From contig JAAFIS010000001.1 of NCBI GenBank assembly GCA_013298695.1, positions 310,001-374,000 of the forward strand: 64,000 nucleotides of DNA, written 5' to 3'. Below the pieces are notes generated by a model. It was not told where the DNA came from, searched no databases, and saw only the letters and a list, made by a program, of their open reading frames with translations. Below, one piece after another: positions 56,053-64,000 of this stretch (position 1 is its first letter; every line of letters begins with the position of its first letter). This DNA is from Betaproteobacteria bacterium (GTDB taxonomy: Bacteria; Pseudomonadota; Gammaproteobacteria; Burkholderiales; Casimicrobiaceae). Both the position numbers and the translations under genes were made by a program.

Positions 56053-56448
56053 ATGAGTATGTCCGATCCCATCGCAGACATGTTGACTCGCATTCGGAAT
56101 GCGCAGTCGATGGAAAAAATTTCCGTCAGCATGCCCGCTTCAAAAATCAAGAGCGCGATTGCCAAAGTCCTCAAAGACGAAGGCTATATCGAAGATTTCA
56201 AAACCGTTGGCGACGCTAAGCTGCCCACACTTGAAATCGCGTTGAAGTACTACGCTGGCCGTCCGGTCATCGAAAAAATGGCGCGTGTTTCGCGTCCTGG
56301 TCTTCGCATCTATCGTGGTCGCGATAGCCTGCCGTCAGTAATGAACGGTTTGGGCGTGGCGATTGTTTCGACGCCGAAGGGCGTGATGACAGACCGCAAA
56401 GCACGCAGCCTAGGCATGGGCGGCGAAGTGCTCTGCACGGTCGCGTAA
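56053..56448 (+). CDS. rpsH: 30S ribosomal protein S8
   Basis: S8 (131 residues), 16S rRNA binder and, in E. coli, the translational repressor of the spc operon. [16 protein letters not shown] start and the [23 protein letters not shown] end, quoted here as [13 protein letters not shown] and [14 protein letters not shown] site. Confidence 0.98.
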   Translation: MSMSDPIADMLTRIRNAQSMEKISVSMPASKIKSAIAKVLKDEGYIEDFKTVGDAKLPTLEIALKYYAGRPVIEKMARVSRPGLRIYRGRDSLPSVMNGLGVAIVSTPKGVMTDRKARSLGMGGEVLCTVA

Positions 56449-56463
56449 TCGGGAGCAATCAAA

Positions 56464-56997
56464 ATGTCACGTATTGCTAAATATCCGGTCAATATTCCCG
56501 CGAAGGTTGAAATCAACCTCGTAGGTGGAAAGATCGATGTGAAAGGCCCGCTCGGAACGCTCTCGCGCGATTTCGGCGGTCAAGTCAAGATCGAGAAAAA
56601 AGATAACACCATTGTCTGCTCGGCGGTTAATGGTGATCAGTTCAGCCGTGCGATGTCGGGTACTGCCCGTGCGCTGGTGAACAACATGGTTAAGGGTGTC
56701 TCCGAGGGCTTCACCAAGAAGCTCACGCTCGTTGGCGTGGGGTATCGTGCTGCGGCGCAGGGCGATAACTTAAACCTTTCGATTGGTTTCTCGCATCCGG
56801 TGGTTCACAAAATGCCTGCGGGCGTGAAAGTGGTCACACCTACGCAAACCGAGATTTTGATCTCGGGCTCGGATCGCCAGCAAGTCGGTCAGGTCGCGGC
56901 GGAAGTTCGTGCGTATCGTCCACCTGAGCCTTACAAGGGCAAAGGTATTCGCTACTCTGACGAAACCGTCACGCTCAAAGAGACCAAGAAGAAATAA
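56464..56997 (+). CDS. rplF: 50S ribosomal protein L6
   Basis: L6 (177 residues), two similar domains near the factor-binding site. Conserved [12 protein letters not shown] and C-terminal [14 protein letters not shown] motifs. Confidence 0.98.
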   Translation: MSRIAKYPVNIPAKVEINLVGGKIDVKGPLGTLSRDFGGQVKIEKKDNTIVCSAVNGDQFSRAMSGTARALVNNMVKGVSEGFTKKLTLVGVGYRAAAQGDNLNLSIGFSHPVVHKMPAGVKVVTPTQTEILISGSDRQQVGQVAAEVRAYRPPEPYKGKGIRYSDETVTLKETKKK

Positions 56998-57011
56998 GGC
57001 AGGATCAAGTC

Positions 57012-57371
57012 ATGACAAAAGACAAAGAAGCCGCCCGCATCGTACGCGCTCGCAAGACGCGCATCCGCTTGACCGCGCTCGGCACTACACGCTTAGCGGT
57101 GTTTCGCACCAACACGCACATCTACGCCCAAGTTATTTCGGGCGATGGACGCAAAGTGTTGTGTTCGGCATCGACAGTCGAAGCCGACGTACGCGCAAAG
57201 CTGAAAAACGGCAGCAACAAAGCCGCCGCAGAAATCGTTGGTACGCGCATCGCCGAGAAGGCAAAAGCTGCGGGTATCGAAGTGGTCGCGTTCGATCGCT
57301 CAGGCTATCAATACCACGGTCGCGTGAAGGCACTTGCTGAAGCAGCACGCGCCGGCGGCCTTAAGTTCTAA
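57012..57371 (+). CDS. rplR: 50S ribosomal protein L18
   Basis: L18 (119 residues), binds 5S rRNA with L5 and L25. The [14 protein letters not shown]-like block and [20 protein letters not shown] end are typical. Confidence 0.97.
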   Translation: MTKDKEAARIVRARKTRIRLTALGTTRLAVFRTNTHIYAQVISGDGRKVLCSASTVEADVRAKLKNGSNKAAAEIVGTRIAEKAKAAGIEVVAFDRSGYQYHGRVKALAEAARAGGLKF

Positions 57372-57382
57372 GGAGTACTCGC

Positions 57383-57901
57383 ATGGCACGTCCGCAAGTA
57401 CAGCAAAGAGAAGAGCAAGGCGATGGTCTTCGCGAGAAGATGATCAGCGTAAACCGCGTCACCAAAGTGGTGAAAGGCGGACGCATCATGGCTTTCGCTG
57501 CATTGACCGTTGTTGGCGACGGCGATGGCCGCGTTGGCATGGGCAAGGGCAAATCAAAAGAGGTGCCGGTTGGTGTGCAAAAAGCGATGGAGCAAGCTCG
57601 TCGCCAGATGATCAAAGTGTCGCTCAAAGGCGGCACTGTTTATCACGCAGTCACCGGTAAGCATGGCGCAACTACAGTGTTGATCCAGCCTGCATCGGAC
57701 GGTACCGGCGTTATTGCTGGTGGCGCGATGCGCGCAGTGTTTGACGTAGTCGGCGTGACCAACGTTCTCGCTAAGTGTTTTGGCCCAACGAATCCGTACA
57801 ACGTAGTTCGTGCAACGCTGAACGCGCTCGAAAAAGTTTCAACCCCAGGCGAGATAGCTGCGAAGCGCGGCCTGAGCGTTGAACAACTCTCGGAGGGCTA
57901 A
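57383..57901 (+). CDS. rpsE: 30S ribosomal protein S5
   Basis: S5 (172 residues), accuracy protein; S5 domain with the [20 protein letters not shown] loop and no spectinomycin-type change visible, then the C-terminal fold [25 protein letters not shown] site. Confidence 0.98.
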   Translation: MARPQVQQREEQGDGLREKMISVNRVTKVVKGGRIMAFAALTVVGDGDGRVGMGKGKSKEVPVGVQKAMEQARRQMIKVSLKGGTVYHAVTGKHGATTVLIQPASDGTGVIAGGAMRAVFDVVGVTNVLAKCFGPTNPYNVVRATLNALEKVSTPGEIAAKRGLSVEQLSEG

Positions 57902-57904
57902 ATC

Positions 57905-58087
57905 ATGACTGCTCAGAAAACCTTCACGGTCAAACTCATCAAGTCGCCCATCGGCGCGAAAGCAAACCACGTGGGTAGCGTTCGCGGCTTGGGTCTGAAA
58001 AAAATCGGTCAAACCAAAGTGTTGATCGACACACCCGCAACTCGCGGTATGGTGAACGCAGTTCGCCATCTCGTGATCGCAGTGTGA
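57905..58087 (+). CDS. rpmD: 50S ribosomal protein L30
   Basis: L30 (60 residues): [23 protein letters not shown]-type start (here split [14 protein letters not shown] and [10 protein letters not shown]). Three bases after rpsE with a GGAGG site. Confidence 0.97.
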   Translation: MTAQKTFTVKLIKSPIGAKANHVGSVRGLGLKKIGQTKVLIDTPATRGMVNAVRHLVIAV

Positions 58088-58106
58088 TCAGGAAAAAGAG
58101 TTCACT

Positions 58107-58538
58107 ATGCAACTGAACACTATTAAGCCTGCTGAAGGCTCTAAAAAGAATCGTCGTCGCGTTGCGCGCGGCGTTGGCTCCGGTCTCGGTAAAACCGCGG
58201 GTCGCGGTCACAACGGACAGAAGTCGCGGTCGGGCTACACGCAAAAAGTGGGCTTCGAGGGCGGTCAAATGCCTTTGCAGCGTCGCCTTCCAAAGCGCGG
58301 TTTCACTTCGCTGATGCGCGATTTCCGTGCGCAGATCACTGTTGGTGAACTCGCCAAGCTCGGGCTCGCAGAAATCGACATGCTCGCATTGAAAGTCAAA
58401 AAAGTGATCGCAAATGACGCTAAGGTCGTCAAAGTGATCGCCGGTGGTGACATCAACGCAGCGGTAACTCTTCGCGGCATCGGCGCAACTGCCGGTGCAA
58501 AGAAAGCGATTGAAGCCGCAGGCGGCAAGTTCGAATAA
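58107..58538 (+). CDS. rplO: 50S ribosomal protein L15
   Basis: L15 (143 residues), late assembly protein. N-terminal basic extension ([23 protein letters not shown] region) and [15 protein letters not shown] motif. Confidence 0.97.
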   Translation: MQLNTIKPAEGSKKNRRRVARGVGSGLGKTAGRGHNGQKSRSGYTQKVGFEGGQMPLQRRLPKRGFTSLMRDFRAQITVGELAKLGLAEIDMLALKVKKVIANDAKVVKVIAGGDINAAVTLRGIGATAGAKKAIEAAGGKFE

Positions 58539-58547
58539 TCGAGTGCT

Positions 58548-58568
58548 CGCCCAAATAAGTTGGGCGAC
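58548..58568. repeat. Dispersed CGCCCAATT palindrome between rplO and secY
   Basis: CGCCCAAATAAGTTGGGCG with outer T and A. Perfect arms. It sits in the 55-base rplO-secY spacer, ending 26 bases before the secY GTG start, inside an essential operon. Confidence 0.85.
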
Positions 58569-58593
58569 AACTTAAATAGTTAGGAAGTAACGC

Positions 58594-59913
58594 GTGGCGT
58601 TAAACCCAGCAGCAAAATCCGGCGACAAGTATGGCGACCTCAAGCGTCGCCTGTTCTTTTTGCTCGGCGCATTGATTGTTTACCGGATCGGCACTCACGT
58701 GCCCGTTCCAGGTATCAACGCAGCCGTTCTCGAAGAATTGTTCAAATCGCAACAGGGCGGCATTCTCGGCCTCATCAACGTTTTTTCGGGCGGCGCACTT
58801 TCGCGTTTCTCGATTCTCGCGTTGGGCATCATGCCGTACATCTCTGCGTCGATCATCATGCAGCTCGCGACCGTGGTTGTACCGTCGCTGGAGGCGCTGA
58901 AAAAAGAAGGCGAAGCTGGGCGTCGGAAAATTACGCAGTACACGCGTTACGGCACGGTGTTGCTGGCAACGGTGCAAGCAATCGGGATTTCAATAGCACT
59001 GGAGAGTCAGCCAAACCTTGTGCTCGACCCAGGCATGGCGTTTCGCATCATCACCATCATCACATTGGTCACAGGTACGATGTTCTTGATGTGGTTGGGC
59101 GAGCAGATTACTGAGCGCGGACTCGGCAACGGAATATCGTTATTGATTGTTGCCGGTATTCTTGCCGGACTTCCTGCAGCAATGAAAAACACGTTAGAGC
59201 TGCAATCATCTGGCAACTTGTCGATTTTCAAACTCCTTTTCTTGATTGCTCTCGTAGTGGTAGTAACTGCTGCGGTTGTATTCTTTGAGCGTGCGCTTCG
59301 AAAAGTTTTGATCAATTACGCAAAGCGCCAGGTCGGCAACAAAGTCTACGGCGGTCAATCATCGCACCTGCCTTTGAAACTTAACATGGCCGGCGTGATC
59401 CCGCCGATCTTCGCGTCTAGCCTGATTCTGTTCATTCCGACCATCATGGGCTTTTTAGGCCCGAATGCCCCGAAATGGATGCGTGACGCCGCAGCGATTT
59501 TGTCGCCCGGACAGCCGATCTACATGATTATTTACGGCGCGCTGATTGTGTTTTTCTGTTTCTTCTATACGGCGATTCAGTACAACCCAAAAGAAACCGC
59601 AGAAAACCTTAAAAAAGGCGGCGCGTTTATTCCTGGCTATCGCCCCGGCGATCAAACCGCGAAATACATCGAGAAGATCACAACGCGTTTGACGCTGATT
59701 GGGGCGATCTACATCACGATCGTTTGCTTGATTCCGGAATTCTTGATCAGCGCGTGGAACGTGCAGTTCTATTTTGGTGGAACATCGCTTTTGATTATCG
59801 TGGTGGTGACGATGGATTTCATGACGCAAGTACAGGCCTACTTGATGTCACAGCAATACGATTCGCTCCTGAGGAAAGCAAACCTCAAGGGCAAGGGTGG
59901 TCTACCGGTCTAA
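58594..59913 (+). CDS. secY: Preprotein translocase subunit SecY
   Basis: SecY (439 residues), the ten-helix channel of the Sec translocon; partner of SecE at 6347. Start GTG with AGGAAG. The plug region, the cytoplasmic [19 protein letters not shown]-type loop and the GxxxP motifs are intact. The palindromic repeat at 58548 separates it from rplO. Confidence 0.98.
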   Translation: MALNPAAKSGDKYGDLKRRLFFLLGALIVYRIGTHVPVPGINAAVLEELFKSQQGGILGLINVFSGGALSRFSILALGIMPYISASIIMQLATVVVPSLEALKKEGEAGRRKITQYTRYGTVLLATVQAIGISIALESQPNLVLDPGMAFRIITIITLVTGTMFLMWLGEQITERGLGNGISLLIVAGILAGLPAAMKNTLELQSSGNLSIFKLLFLIALVVVVTAAVVFFERALRKVLINYAKRQVGNKVYGGQSSHLPLKLNMAGVIPPIFASSLILFIPTIMGFLGPNAPKWMRDAAAILSPGQPIYMIIYGALIVFFCFFYTAIQYNPKETAENLKKGGAFIPGYRPGDQTAKYIEKITTRLTLIGAIYITIVCLIPEFLISAWNVQFYFGGTSLLIIVVVTMDFMTQVQAYLMSQQYDSLLRKANLKGKGGLPV

Positions 59914-59915
59914 GT

Positions 59916-60134
59916 ATGTCGAAAGAAGACACCATCCAAATGCAAGGGGAAATCCTGGAAATGTTGCCAAACGCAACGTTCCGGGTGAAGTTAGAAAACG
60001 GACACGTCGTCCTAGGGCACATCTCCGGCAAGATGCGCATGAACTATATAAAAATTTTGCCGGGTGACAAGGTAACGGTGGACATGACGCCGTATGACTT
60101 GACACGGGCACGGATTACATTCCGCGCCAAATAA
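59916..60134 (+). CDS. infA: Translation initiation factor IF-1
   Basis: IF-1 (72 residues), OB-fold factor that blocks the A site during initiation. [19 protein letters not shown] start and the [21 protein letters not shown] core. Only two bases after secY, so translation is probably coupled. Longer readings overlapping secY are rejected. Confidence 0.98.
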   Translation: MSKEDTIQMQGEILEMLPNATFRVKLENGHVVLGHISGKMRMNYIKILPGDKVTVDMTPYDLTRARITFRAK

Positions 60135-60153
60135 ATCTAAACAGGAAACGACC

Positions 60154-60267
60154 ATGAAAGTAAGTGCATCGGTGAAGAAAATTTGCCGCAACTGCAAAAT
60201 CATCCGCCGTCATGGCGTGGTTCGTGTGATCTGCACGGACCCACGTCACAAGCAGCGCCAAGGTTAA
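60154..60267 (+). CDS. rpmJ: 50S ribosomal protein L36
   Basis: A 37-codon gene, [20 protein letters not shown] then [17 protein letters not shown]. The zinc-binding CxxC, C and H are present (C+ form). AGGAAAC site. Standard position between infA and rpsM. Confidence 0.98.
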   Translation: MKVSASVKKICRNCKIIRRHGVVRVICTDPRHKQRQG

Positions 60268-60287
60268 TGGGTAGGAGATAACAGACA

Positions 60288-60653
60288 ATGGCACGTATCG
60301 CCGGGGTCAATATCCCCAACCAAAAACACGCTTGGATCGCGATGACTGCGATCTTCGGAATCGGCCGCACCCGCGCTGGCGCGGTGTGTGATCACGCTGG
60401 TGTTTCGCGCAGCAAAAAGGTCAAAGACTTGACCGATGCTGAGCTCGACAAATTGCGTGAGCAAGTTGCGAAATTCGTCGTCGAAGGCGATCTTCGCCGC
60501 GAAGTCACGATGAGCATTAAGCGTCTGATCGACTTGGGCTGCTACCGCGGCACGCGTCATCGCAAAGGACTGCCGGCTCGCGGTCAGCGCACGCGTACTA
60601 ACGCCCGCACCCGCAAAGGCCCGCGCAAGGCCATCGCTGGTAAGAAAGGCTAA
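60288..60653 (+). CDS. rpsM: 30S ribosomal protein S13
   Basis: S13 (121 residues), head protein bridging to the 50[26 protein letters not shown] start and the C-terminal [19 protein letters not shown] block. TAGGAG site. First gene of the alpha operon, regulated by S4 in E. coli. Confidence 0.98.
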   Translation: MARIAGVNIPNQKHAWIAMTAIFGIGRTRAGAVCDHAGVSRSKKVKDLTDAELDKLREQVAKFVVEGDLRREVTMSIKRLIDLGCYRGTRHRKGLPARGQRTRTNARTRKGPRKAIAGKKG

Positions 60654-60663
60654 GCACTAAATC

Positions 60664-61071
60664 ATGGCTCAAGCATCTACAAAAAACGCAGCGGCAGCAC
60701 GCGCGCGTAAAAAAGTAAAAAAGAATATTTCCGAAGCGATTTGCCACGTGCACGCTTCGTTTAACAACACGATCATCACGATTACTGATCGCCAAGGCAA
60801 CGCAATCTCGTGGGCAACCTCGGGCGGTGCGGGCTTCAAAGGTTCACGTAAATCTACGCCGTTTGCGGCGCAGGTTGCGGCCGAAGCGGCAGGTAAAGTG
60901 GCCGTGGAGTGCGGTGTGAAGAACATCGAAATCCAGATCAAGGGCCCAGGCCCAGGTCGTGAGAGCTGTGTGCGCGCATTGAACGCACTCGGCATTAAAG
61001 TAACCAGCATCGCTGACGTGACTCCGGTACCACACAATGGTTGCCGCCCACCCAAGCGTCGCCGCATGTAA
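60664..61071 (+). CDS. rpsK: 30S ribosomal protein S11
   Basis: S11 (135 residues), platform protein. [23 protein letters not shown]-type block and the conserved end [16 protein letters not shown]. Confidence 0.98.
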   Translation: MAQASTKNAAAARARKKVKKNISEAICHVHASFNNTIITITDRQGNAISWATSGGAGFKGSRKSTPFAAQVAAEAAGKVAVECGVKNIEIQIKGPGPGRESCVRALNALGIKVTSIADVTPVPHNGCRPPKRRRM

Positions 61072-61089
61072 TCACGAAGGAGAATACTG

Positions 61090-61713
61090 ATGGCTCGTTA
61101 TACAGGCCCCAAGTGCAAGCTCTCCCGTCGTGAGGGCACCGATTTATTTTTGAAGAGCGCGCGTCGCTCGCTCGATAGCAAGTGCAAACTCGCTGCCGCA
61201 CCCGGACAACACGGCGCGAAGAGCGGTCAGCGCACGTCGGACTACGGTCTGCAACTGCGCGAGAAGCAAAAGCTGCGTCGTATTTACGGCGTGCTTGAGC
61301 GTCAATTCCGTCGCACGTTTGCTGAGGCAGCGCGTCGCAAAGGTTCAACGGGTGAAAACCTGTTGAAACTGCTCGAATCGCGCCTTGACAACGTTGTGTA
61401 TCGCATGGGCTTCGGCTCAACGCGCGCTGAGGCTCGCCAGTTGGTCGGGCACAAAGCGATTACGGTTAACGGTCAGGTTTGCAACATTCCCTCGGCAATC
61501 GTTCCCGCGAACGCAGTCGTTGCAGTGGTCGACAAATCGAAAGCACAAGCACGAATCATCGACGCACTCGCACTGGCTGAGCGCATCGGATTCCCAGGCT
61601 GGGTTGACGTCAACGCGAAAGATATGAAAGGCACGTTCAAACACGCGCCTGACCGTACCGAGTTCGCTTCCGACATCAACGAAAGCTTGGTCGTCGAGTT
61701 GTACTCGAAGTAA
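61090..61713 (+). CDS. rpsD: 30S ribosomal protein S4
   Basis: S4 (207 residues), assembly initiator, translational repressor of the alpha operon in E. coli. [16 protein letters not shown] start, S4 domain with [22 protein letters not shown]. Strong AAGGAG site. Confidence 0.98.
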   Translation: MARYTGPKCKLSRREGTDLFLKSARRSLDSKCKLAAAPGQHGAKSGQRTSDYGLQLREKQKLRRIYGVLERQFRRTFAEAARRKGSTGENLLKLLESRLDNVVYRMGFGSTRAEARQLVGHKAITVNGQVCNIPSAIVPANAVVAVVDKSKAQARIIDALALAERIGFPGWVDVNAKDMKGTFKHAPDRTEFASDINESLVVELYSK

Positions 61714-61742
61714 TCCCCGAACCTCACACATAAAGGAAATGT

Positions 61743-62729
61743 ATGCAGAGTACAGCTTTTTTGAAGCCCCGCAACATTGAGGTTCAAGCAACCAGCCCAT
61801 CATCGGCTCGCGTCGTGATGGAGCCATTCGAGCGTGGTTACGGCCATACGCTCGGCAATGCGCTTCGCCGCGTGCTGCTCTCCTCGATGCCTGGCTACGC
61901 GCCAACTGAGGTTTCAATTGCTGGTGTGGTGCACGAATACTCGACGCTAGAGGGCGTGCAGGAAGACGTTGTCGACCTGTTGCTGAACTTGAAGGGCGTC
62001 GTTATTAAGTTGCATAACCGCGACACAGCGGTGCTTTCCCTTAAAAAGGAAGGCGCTGGCCCTGTCACGGCGGCTGATATCGAGTCATCGCACGAAGTTG
62101 AAATCATCAACCCTGAGCACGTGATCGCAAACTTGACGCAAGGCGGCAAGATTGATCTCGAAATCAAGGTTGAACGTGGCCGCGGCTACGTGCCAGCAAC
62201 GGTTCGTACCGCTGCCGGTCAAACTGCGAATCGTAAAGTGGGTTCGATCCTTCTTGACGCCTCGTTCAGCCCGGTGAAGCGCGTGAGCTACATCGTTGAA
62301 TCGGCTCGCGTTGAACAACGCACCGATCTCGACAAGCTCGTGCTTGATATCGAAACCAACGGTGCAATTGAACCGGAAGGCGCAGTTCGCTACGCGGCTA
62401 GCATCCTGGTTGATCAACTCTCGTCGTTCGCTGATCTGCAAGGCACTGACATGCCTGCGCTTGAGCGCGCTTCGGCATCGTTTGATCCGATTTTGCTGAA
62501 ACCGGTTGACGATCTCGAACTTACGGTTCGTTCGGCTAACTGCCTCAAAGCAGAAAACATTCACTATATCGGTGATTTGGTACAACGTTCGGAAACGGAG
62601 CTCCTCAAGACTCCGAATCTCGGTCGCAAATCGCTCAACGAAATTAAGGAAGTGCTTTCGCAGCGCGGTCTCGCGCTCGGTGCTAAGCTCGATAACTGGC
62701 CTCCGGCCGGTCTCGATCGCGGTAACTAA
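61743..62729 (+). CDS. rpoA: RNA polymerase subunit alpha
   Basis: Alpha subunit (328 residues). N-terminal dimerisation/assembly domain ([22 protein letters not shown]) and C-terminal DNA- and activator-binding domain (about 250-320; [19 protein letters not shown] with the UP-element arginine region). Usual order between rpsD and rplQ. Confidence 0.99.
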   Translation: MQSTAFLKPRNIEVQATSPSSARVVMEPFERGYGHTLGNALRRVLLSSMPGYAPTEVSIAGVVHEYSTLEGVQEDVVDLLLNLKGVVIKLHNRDTAVLSLKKEGAGPVTAADIESSHEVEIINPEHVIANLTQGGKIDLEIKVERGRGYVPATVRTAAGQTANRKVGSILLDASFSPVKRVSYIVESARVEQRTDLDKLVLDIETNGAIEPEGAVRYAASILVDQLSSFADLQGTDMPALERASASFDPILLKPVDDLELTVRSANCLKAENIHYIGDLVQRSETELLKTPNLGRKSLNEIKEVLSQRGLALGAKLDNWPPAGLDRGN

Positions 62730-62750
62730 GCGAAAGTCAGGAGATACATC

Positions 62751-63155
62751 ATGCGTCACGGAAGTGGACTTCGCAAACTCAATCGGACCAGCGCTCATCG
62801 TCAAGCACTGCTTCGCAATCTTTCAACCGCGTTGCTTCGTTATGAAGTGATCCGCACCACTTTGCCTAAAGCAAAAGAGTTGCGTCGCGTCGTTGAACCG
62901 CTCATCACGCTCGGAAAGAAGCCGTCGCTCGCTAACCGTCGTCTCGCATTTGATCGCATTCGCGATCGCGAGATCGTCGGCAAAGTGTTCAACGAACTCG
63001 GTCCGCGCTACGCCAATCGCAATGGTGGCTATGTGCAGATCCTCAAGTACGGTTTCCGTCAGGGCGACAACGCTCCGATGGCTCTCGTTTCGCTGATGGA
63101 TCGCCCAGCTGCTGTGGTTGAAGAAGCCGCCGCTGACGAAGCGAAAGCCGAATAA
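62751..63155 (+). CDS. rplQ: 50S ribosomal protein L17
   Basis: L17 (134 residues). [19 protein letters not shown] start, slightly extended acidic/Ala C-terminus. AGGAGA site. Last gene of the alpha operon. Confidence 0.98.
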   Translation: MRHGSGLRKLNRTSAHRQALLRNLSTALLRYEVIRTTLPKAKELRRVVEPLITLGKKPSLANRRLAFDRIRDREIVGKVFNELGPRYANRNGGYVQILKYGFRQGDNAPMALVSLMDRPAAVVEEAAADEAKAE

Positions 63156-63185
63156 GCGACAGTTGCGCGCAGCTGCGCGTCAAGA

Positions 63186-63214
63186 AAAAGCCGACACGCG
63201 TGTCGGCTTTTTTT
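63186..63214 (+). terminator. Rho-independent terminator of the alpha operon
   Basis: AAAAGCCGACAC-GC-GTGTCGGCTTTTTTT, a perfect stem with a long U-run, 31 bases after the rplQ stop. Ends the spc-alpha transcript. Confidence 0.95.
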
Positions 63215-63245
63215 GCGGCTTAAATAATGCAGCTATTTAACGATA

Positions 63246-63266
63246 CCCCCAGTTATATCGGGCGAT
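63246..63266. repeat. Dispersed CGCCCAATT palindrome, diverged left arm
   Basis: CCCCCAGTTATATCGGGCGATAA. Intact right arm, partial left arm. Lies after the alpha operon terminator. Confidence 0.6.
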
Positions 63267-63311
63267 AAGGCAAATCAACGACATTATCAAGTAGATAGAA
63301 AAATTGTTTGA

Positions 63312-63332
63312 CACCCAATTTTATAGGGCGAC
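63312..63332. repeat. Dispersed CGCCCAATT palindrome
   Basis: CACCCAATTTTATAGGGCGAC: left arm intact except the outermost base, right arm changed by one. 66 bases from the previous copy. Confidence 0.65.
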
Positions 63333-63362
63333 GCCGAGTTTTTGTTGTTTACTCGCGGCTCG

Positions 63363-63617
63363 TTAACTAGTCGATTTTTTCGTGAGCAAGCTATAGATAA
63401 ACACGACAACCACTGCGCCGACGATAGAGGCGATCCAGTGCGTCCCTGCTTTCGCCGACACGATACCGAGCTGCTGCCCGCCGTAAGTGCCCACCAACGA
63501 ACCGATGCAGCCTAAGATGGCGGTGATGATGATGCCGCCTCCTTGCTTACCGGGCACCAAAAACTTAGCGACGGCACCCACCACTAGTCCGACCAACGCG
63601 AAAATGATGTATTCCAT
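63363..63617 (-). CDS. GlsB/YeaQ/YmgE family small membrane protein
   Basis: An 84-residue protein with three hydrophobic helices rich in glycine (GLVVGAVAKFLVPGKQGGG, IIITAILGCIGSLVGTYGG, IASIVGAVVVVFIYSLL). The family is annotated as stress-response/transglycosylase-associated but its molecular role is unknown. Start chosen for the strong AAGGAGGAG site seen before the ATG. The longer reading adds 23 residues of unlikely sequence. Confidence 0.88.
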   Translation of the reverse strand: MEYIIFALVGLVVGAVAKFLVPGKQGGGIIITAILGCIGSLVGTYGGQQLGIVSAKAGTHWIASIVGAVVVVFIYSLLTKKSTS

Positions 63618-64000
63618 AATTTTCCTCCTCCTTAGTGAAAACACGGATACTGTACACCAATGCGGGTTAGCCCGCGTTTCTTGCACGCTGACACCGACGC
63701 TGTTGCTGGTTGACGCGCAATGGCGTGAGTGAATCCCGGTAGCAATCGGCAGCGATCAGCACGCATTGGCTTGTGTGAAAGGTTCTAGAGATGGAATGGA
63801 TACAAAACCACCTAGCGGAATTGGCGATGTCGGCGGCGATGGCCTGGCAAGGAGCGAGCGGGCGCTTCGCGACAGCGAAGCGATGAGGCCGAAGGCGCGC
63901 CCCGCGACCTCAGAACGTTTTTTTGAATCAAGTCGCGGAGGTTCGGACGCGGCTTCGTCGTCTCACGCGGCGGGTCTTCGACCTTGTCGGCTACCCTAGC
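63618..64000. other. Right-edge region, no convincing gene
   Basis: A 77-codon open frame (63766 to the edge) has no start signal. A second frame begins ATG at 63791 (MEWIQNHLAELAMSAAMAW) but stops after 31 codons. A short inverted repeat, CGCTTCGCGACAGCGAAGCG, is at about 63867-63886. A gene may start here and be cut by the window edge, but I cannot support one. Confidence 0.4.

Noticed and set aside
63791-63886. Short protein starting MEWIQNHLAELAMSAAMAW at the right edge
   Set aside because: It stops after 31 codons within a GC-rich inverted repeat. It may be a broken gene start, but nothing supports a complete protein.

Overview
The window is a betaproteobacterial chromosome segment of moderate G+C. 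This follows from the gene order tRNA-Tyr/Gly/Thr - tuf - tRNA-Trp - secE - nusG - rplKAJL - rpoBC - rpsLG - fusA - tuf - S10 - spc - alpha, from the ybiB-cobA pair, and from the protein sequences themselves. The genus cannot be fixed from the sequence alone.

Region 1 (1-3957) carries a YbiB/TrpD2-like protein, a sirohaem-type uroporphyrinogen-III methyltransferase (cobA), two small predicted membrane/exported proteins on the minus strand, a LysE-type exporter and a short CbiX-type chelatase. Region 2 (4013-28019) is the translation/transcription supercluster: an interrupted tRNA-Ser copy and an intact tRNA-Ser, three tRNAs and tuf behind one good promoter, tRNA-Trp, secE, nusG, the L11 and L10 operons, rpoB, rpoC, the str operon with a second and almost identical tuf, and the S10 operon down to rpsQ, which ends at a Rho-independent terminator.

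Region 3 (28020-54471) is the surprise. About 26 kb of non-ribosomal DNA lies between rpsQ and rplN, genes that are normally neighbours. It holds a phosphotransferase, an amidase and a broken amidase copy, three very large exported proteins (Ig-like, kelch and RCC1 types) that all end in the same dockerin-like EF-hand module, a DUF4082 exported protein, a hybrid histidine kinase and a LuxR-type regulator, AnmK, a second LysE-type exporter, a VOC protein, AraC and LysR regulators, a patatin-like lipoprotein, an Asp-nucleophile alpha/beta-hydrolase lipoprotein and a MAPEG protein. It also holds several repeat families. No integrase, transposase or phage gene is visible.

Region 4 (54472-63155) resumes with a good promoter and the complete spc and alpha operons (rplN to rplQ, including the 37-codon rpmJ) and a strong terminator. 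It is followed by a GlsB/YeaQ-type small membrane protein and an unassigned right edge.

A dispersed palindrome with consensus near CGCCCAATTNAATTGGGCG occurs at least 13 times, plus half copies. Nearly all copies are intergenic, including just upstream of fusA and secY. Together with the trio of dockerin-like proteins and the split ribosomal operon, it is the feature most worth following up.
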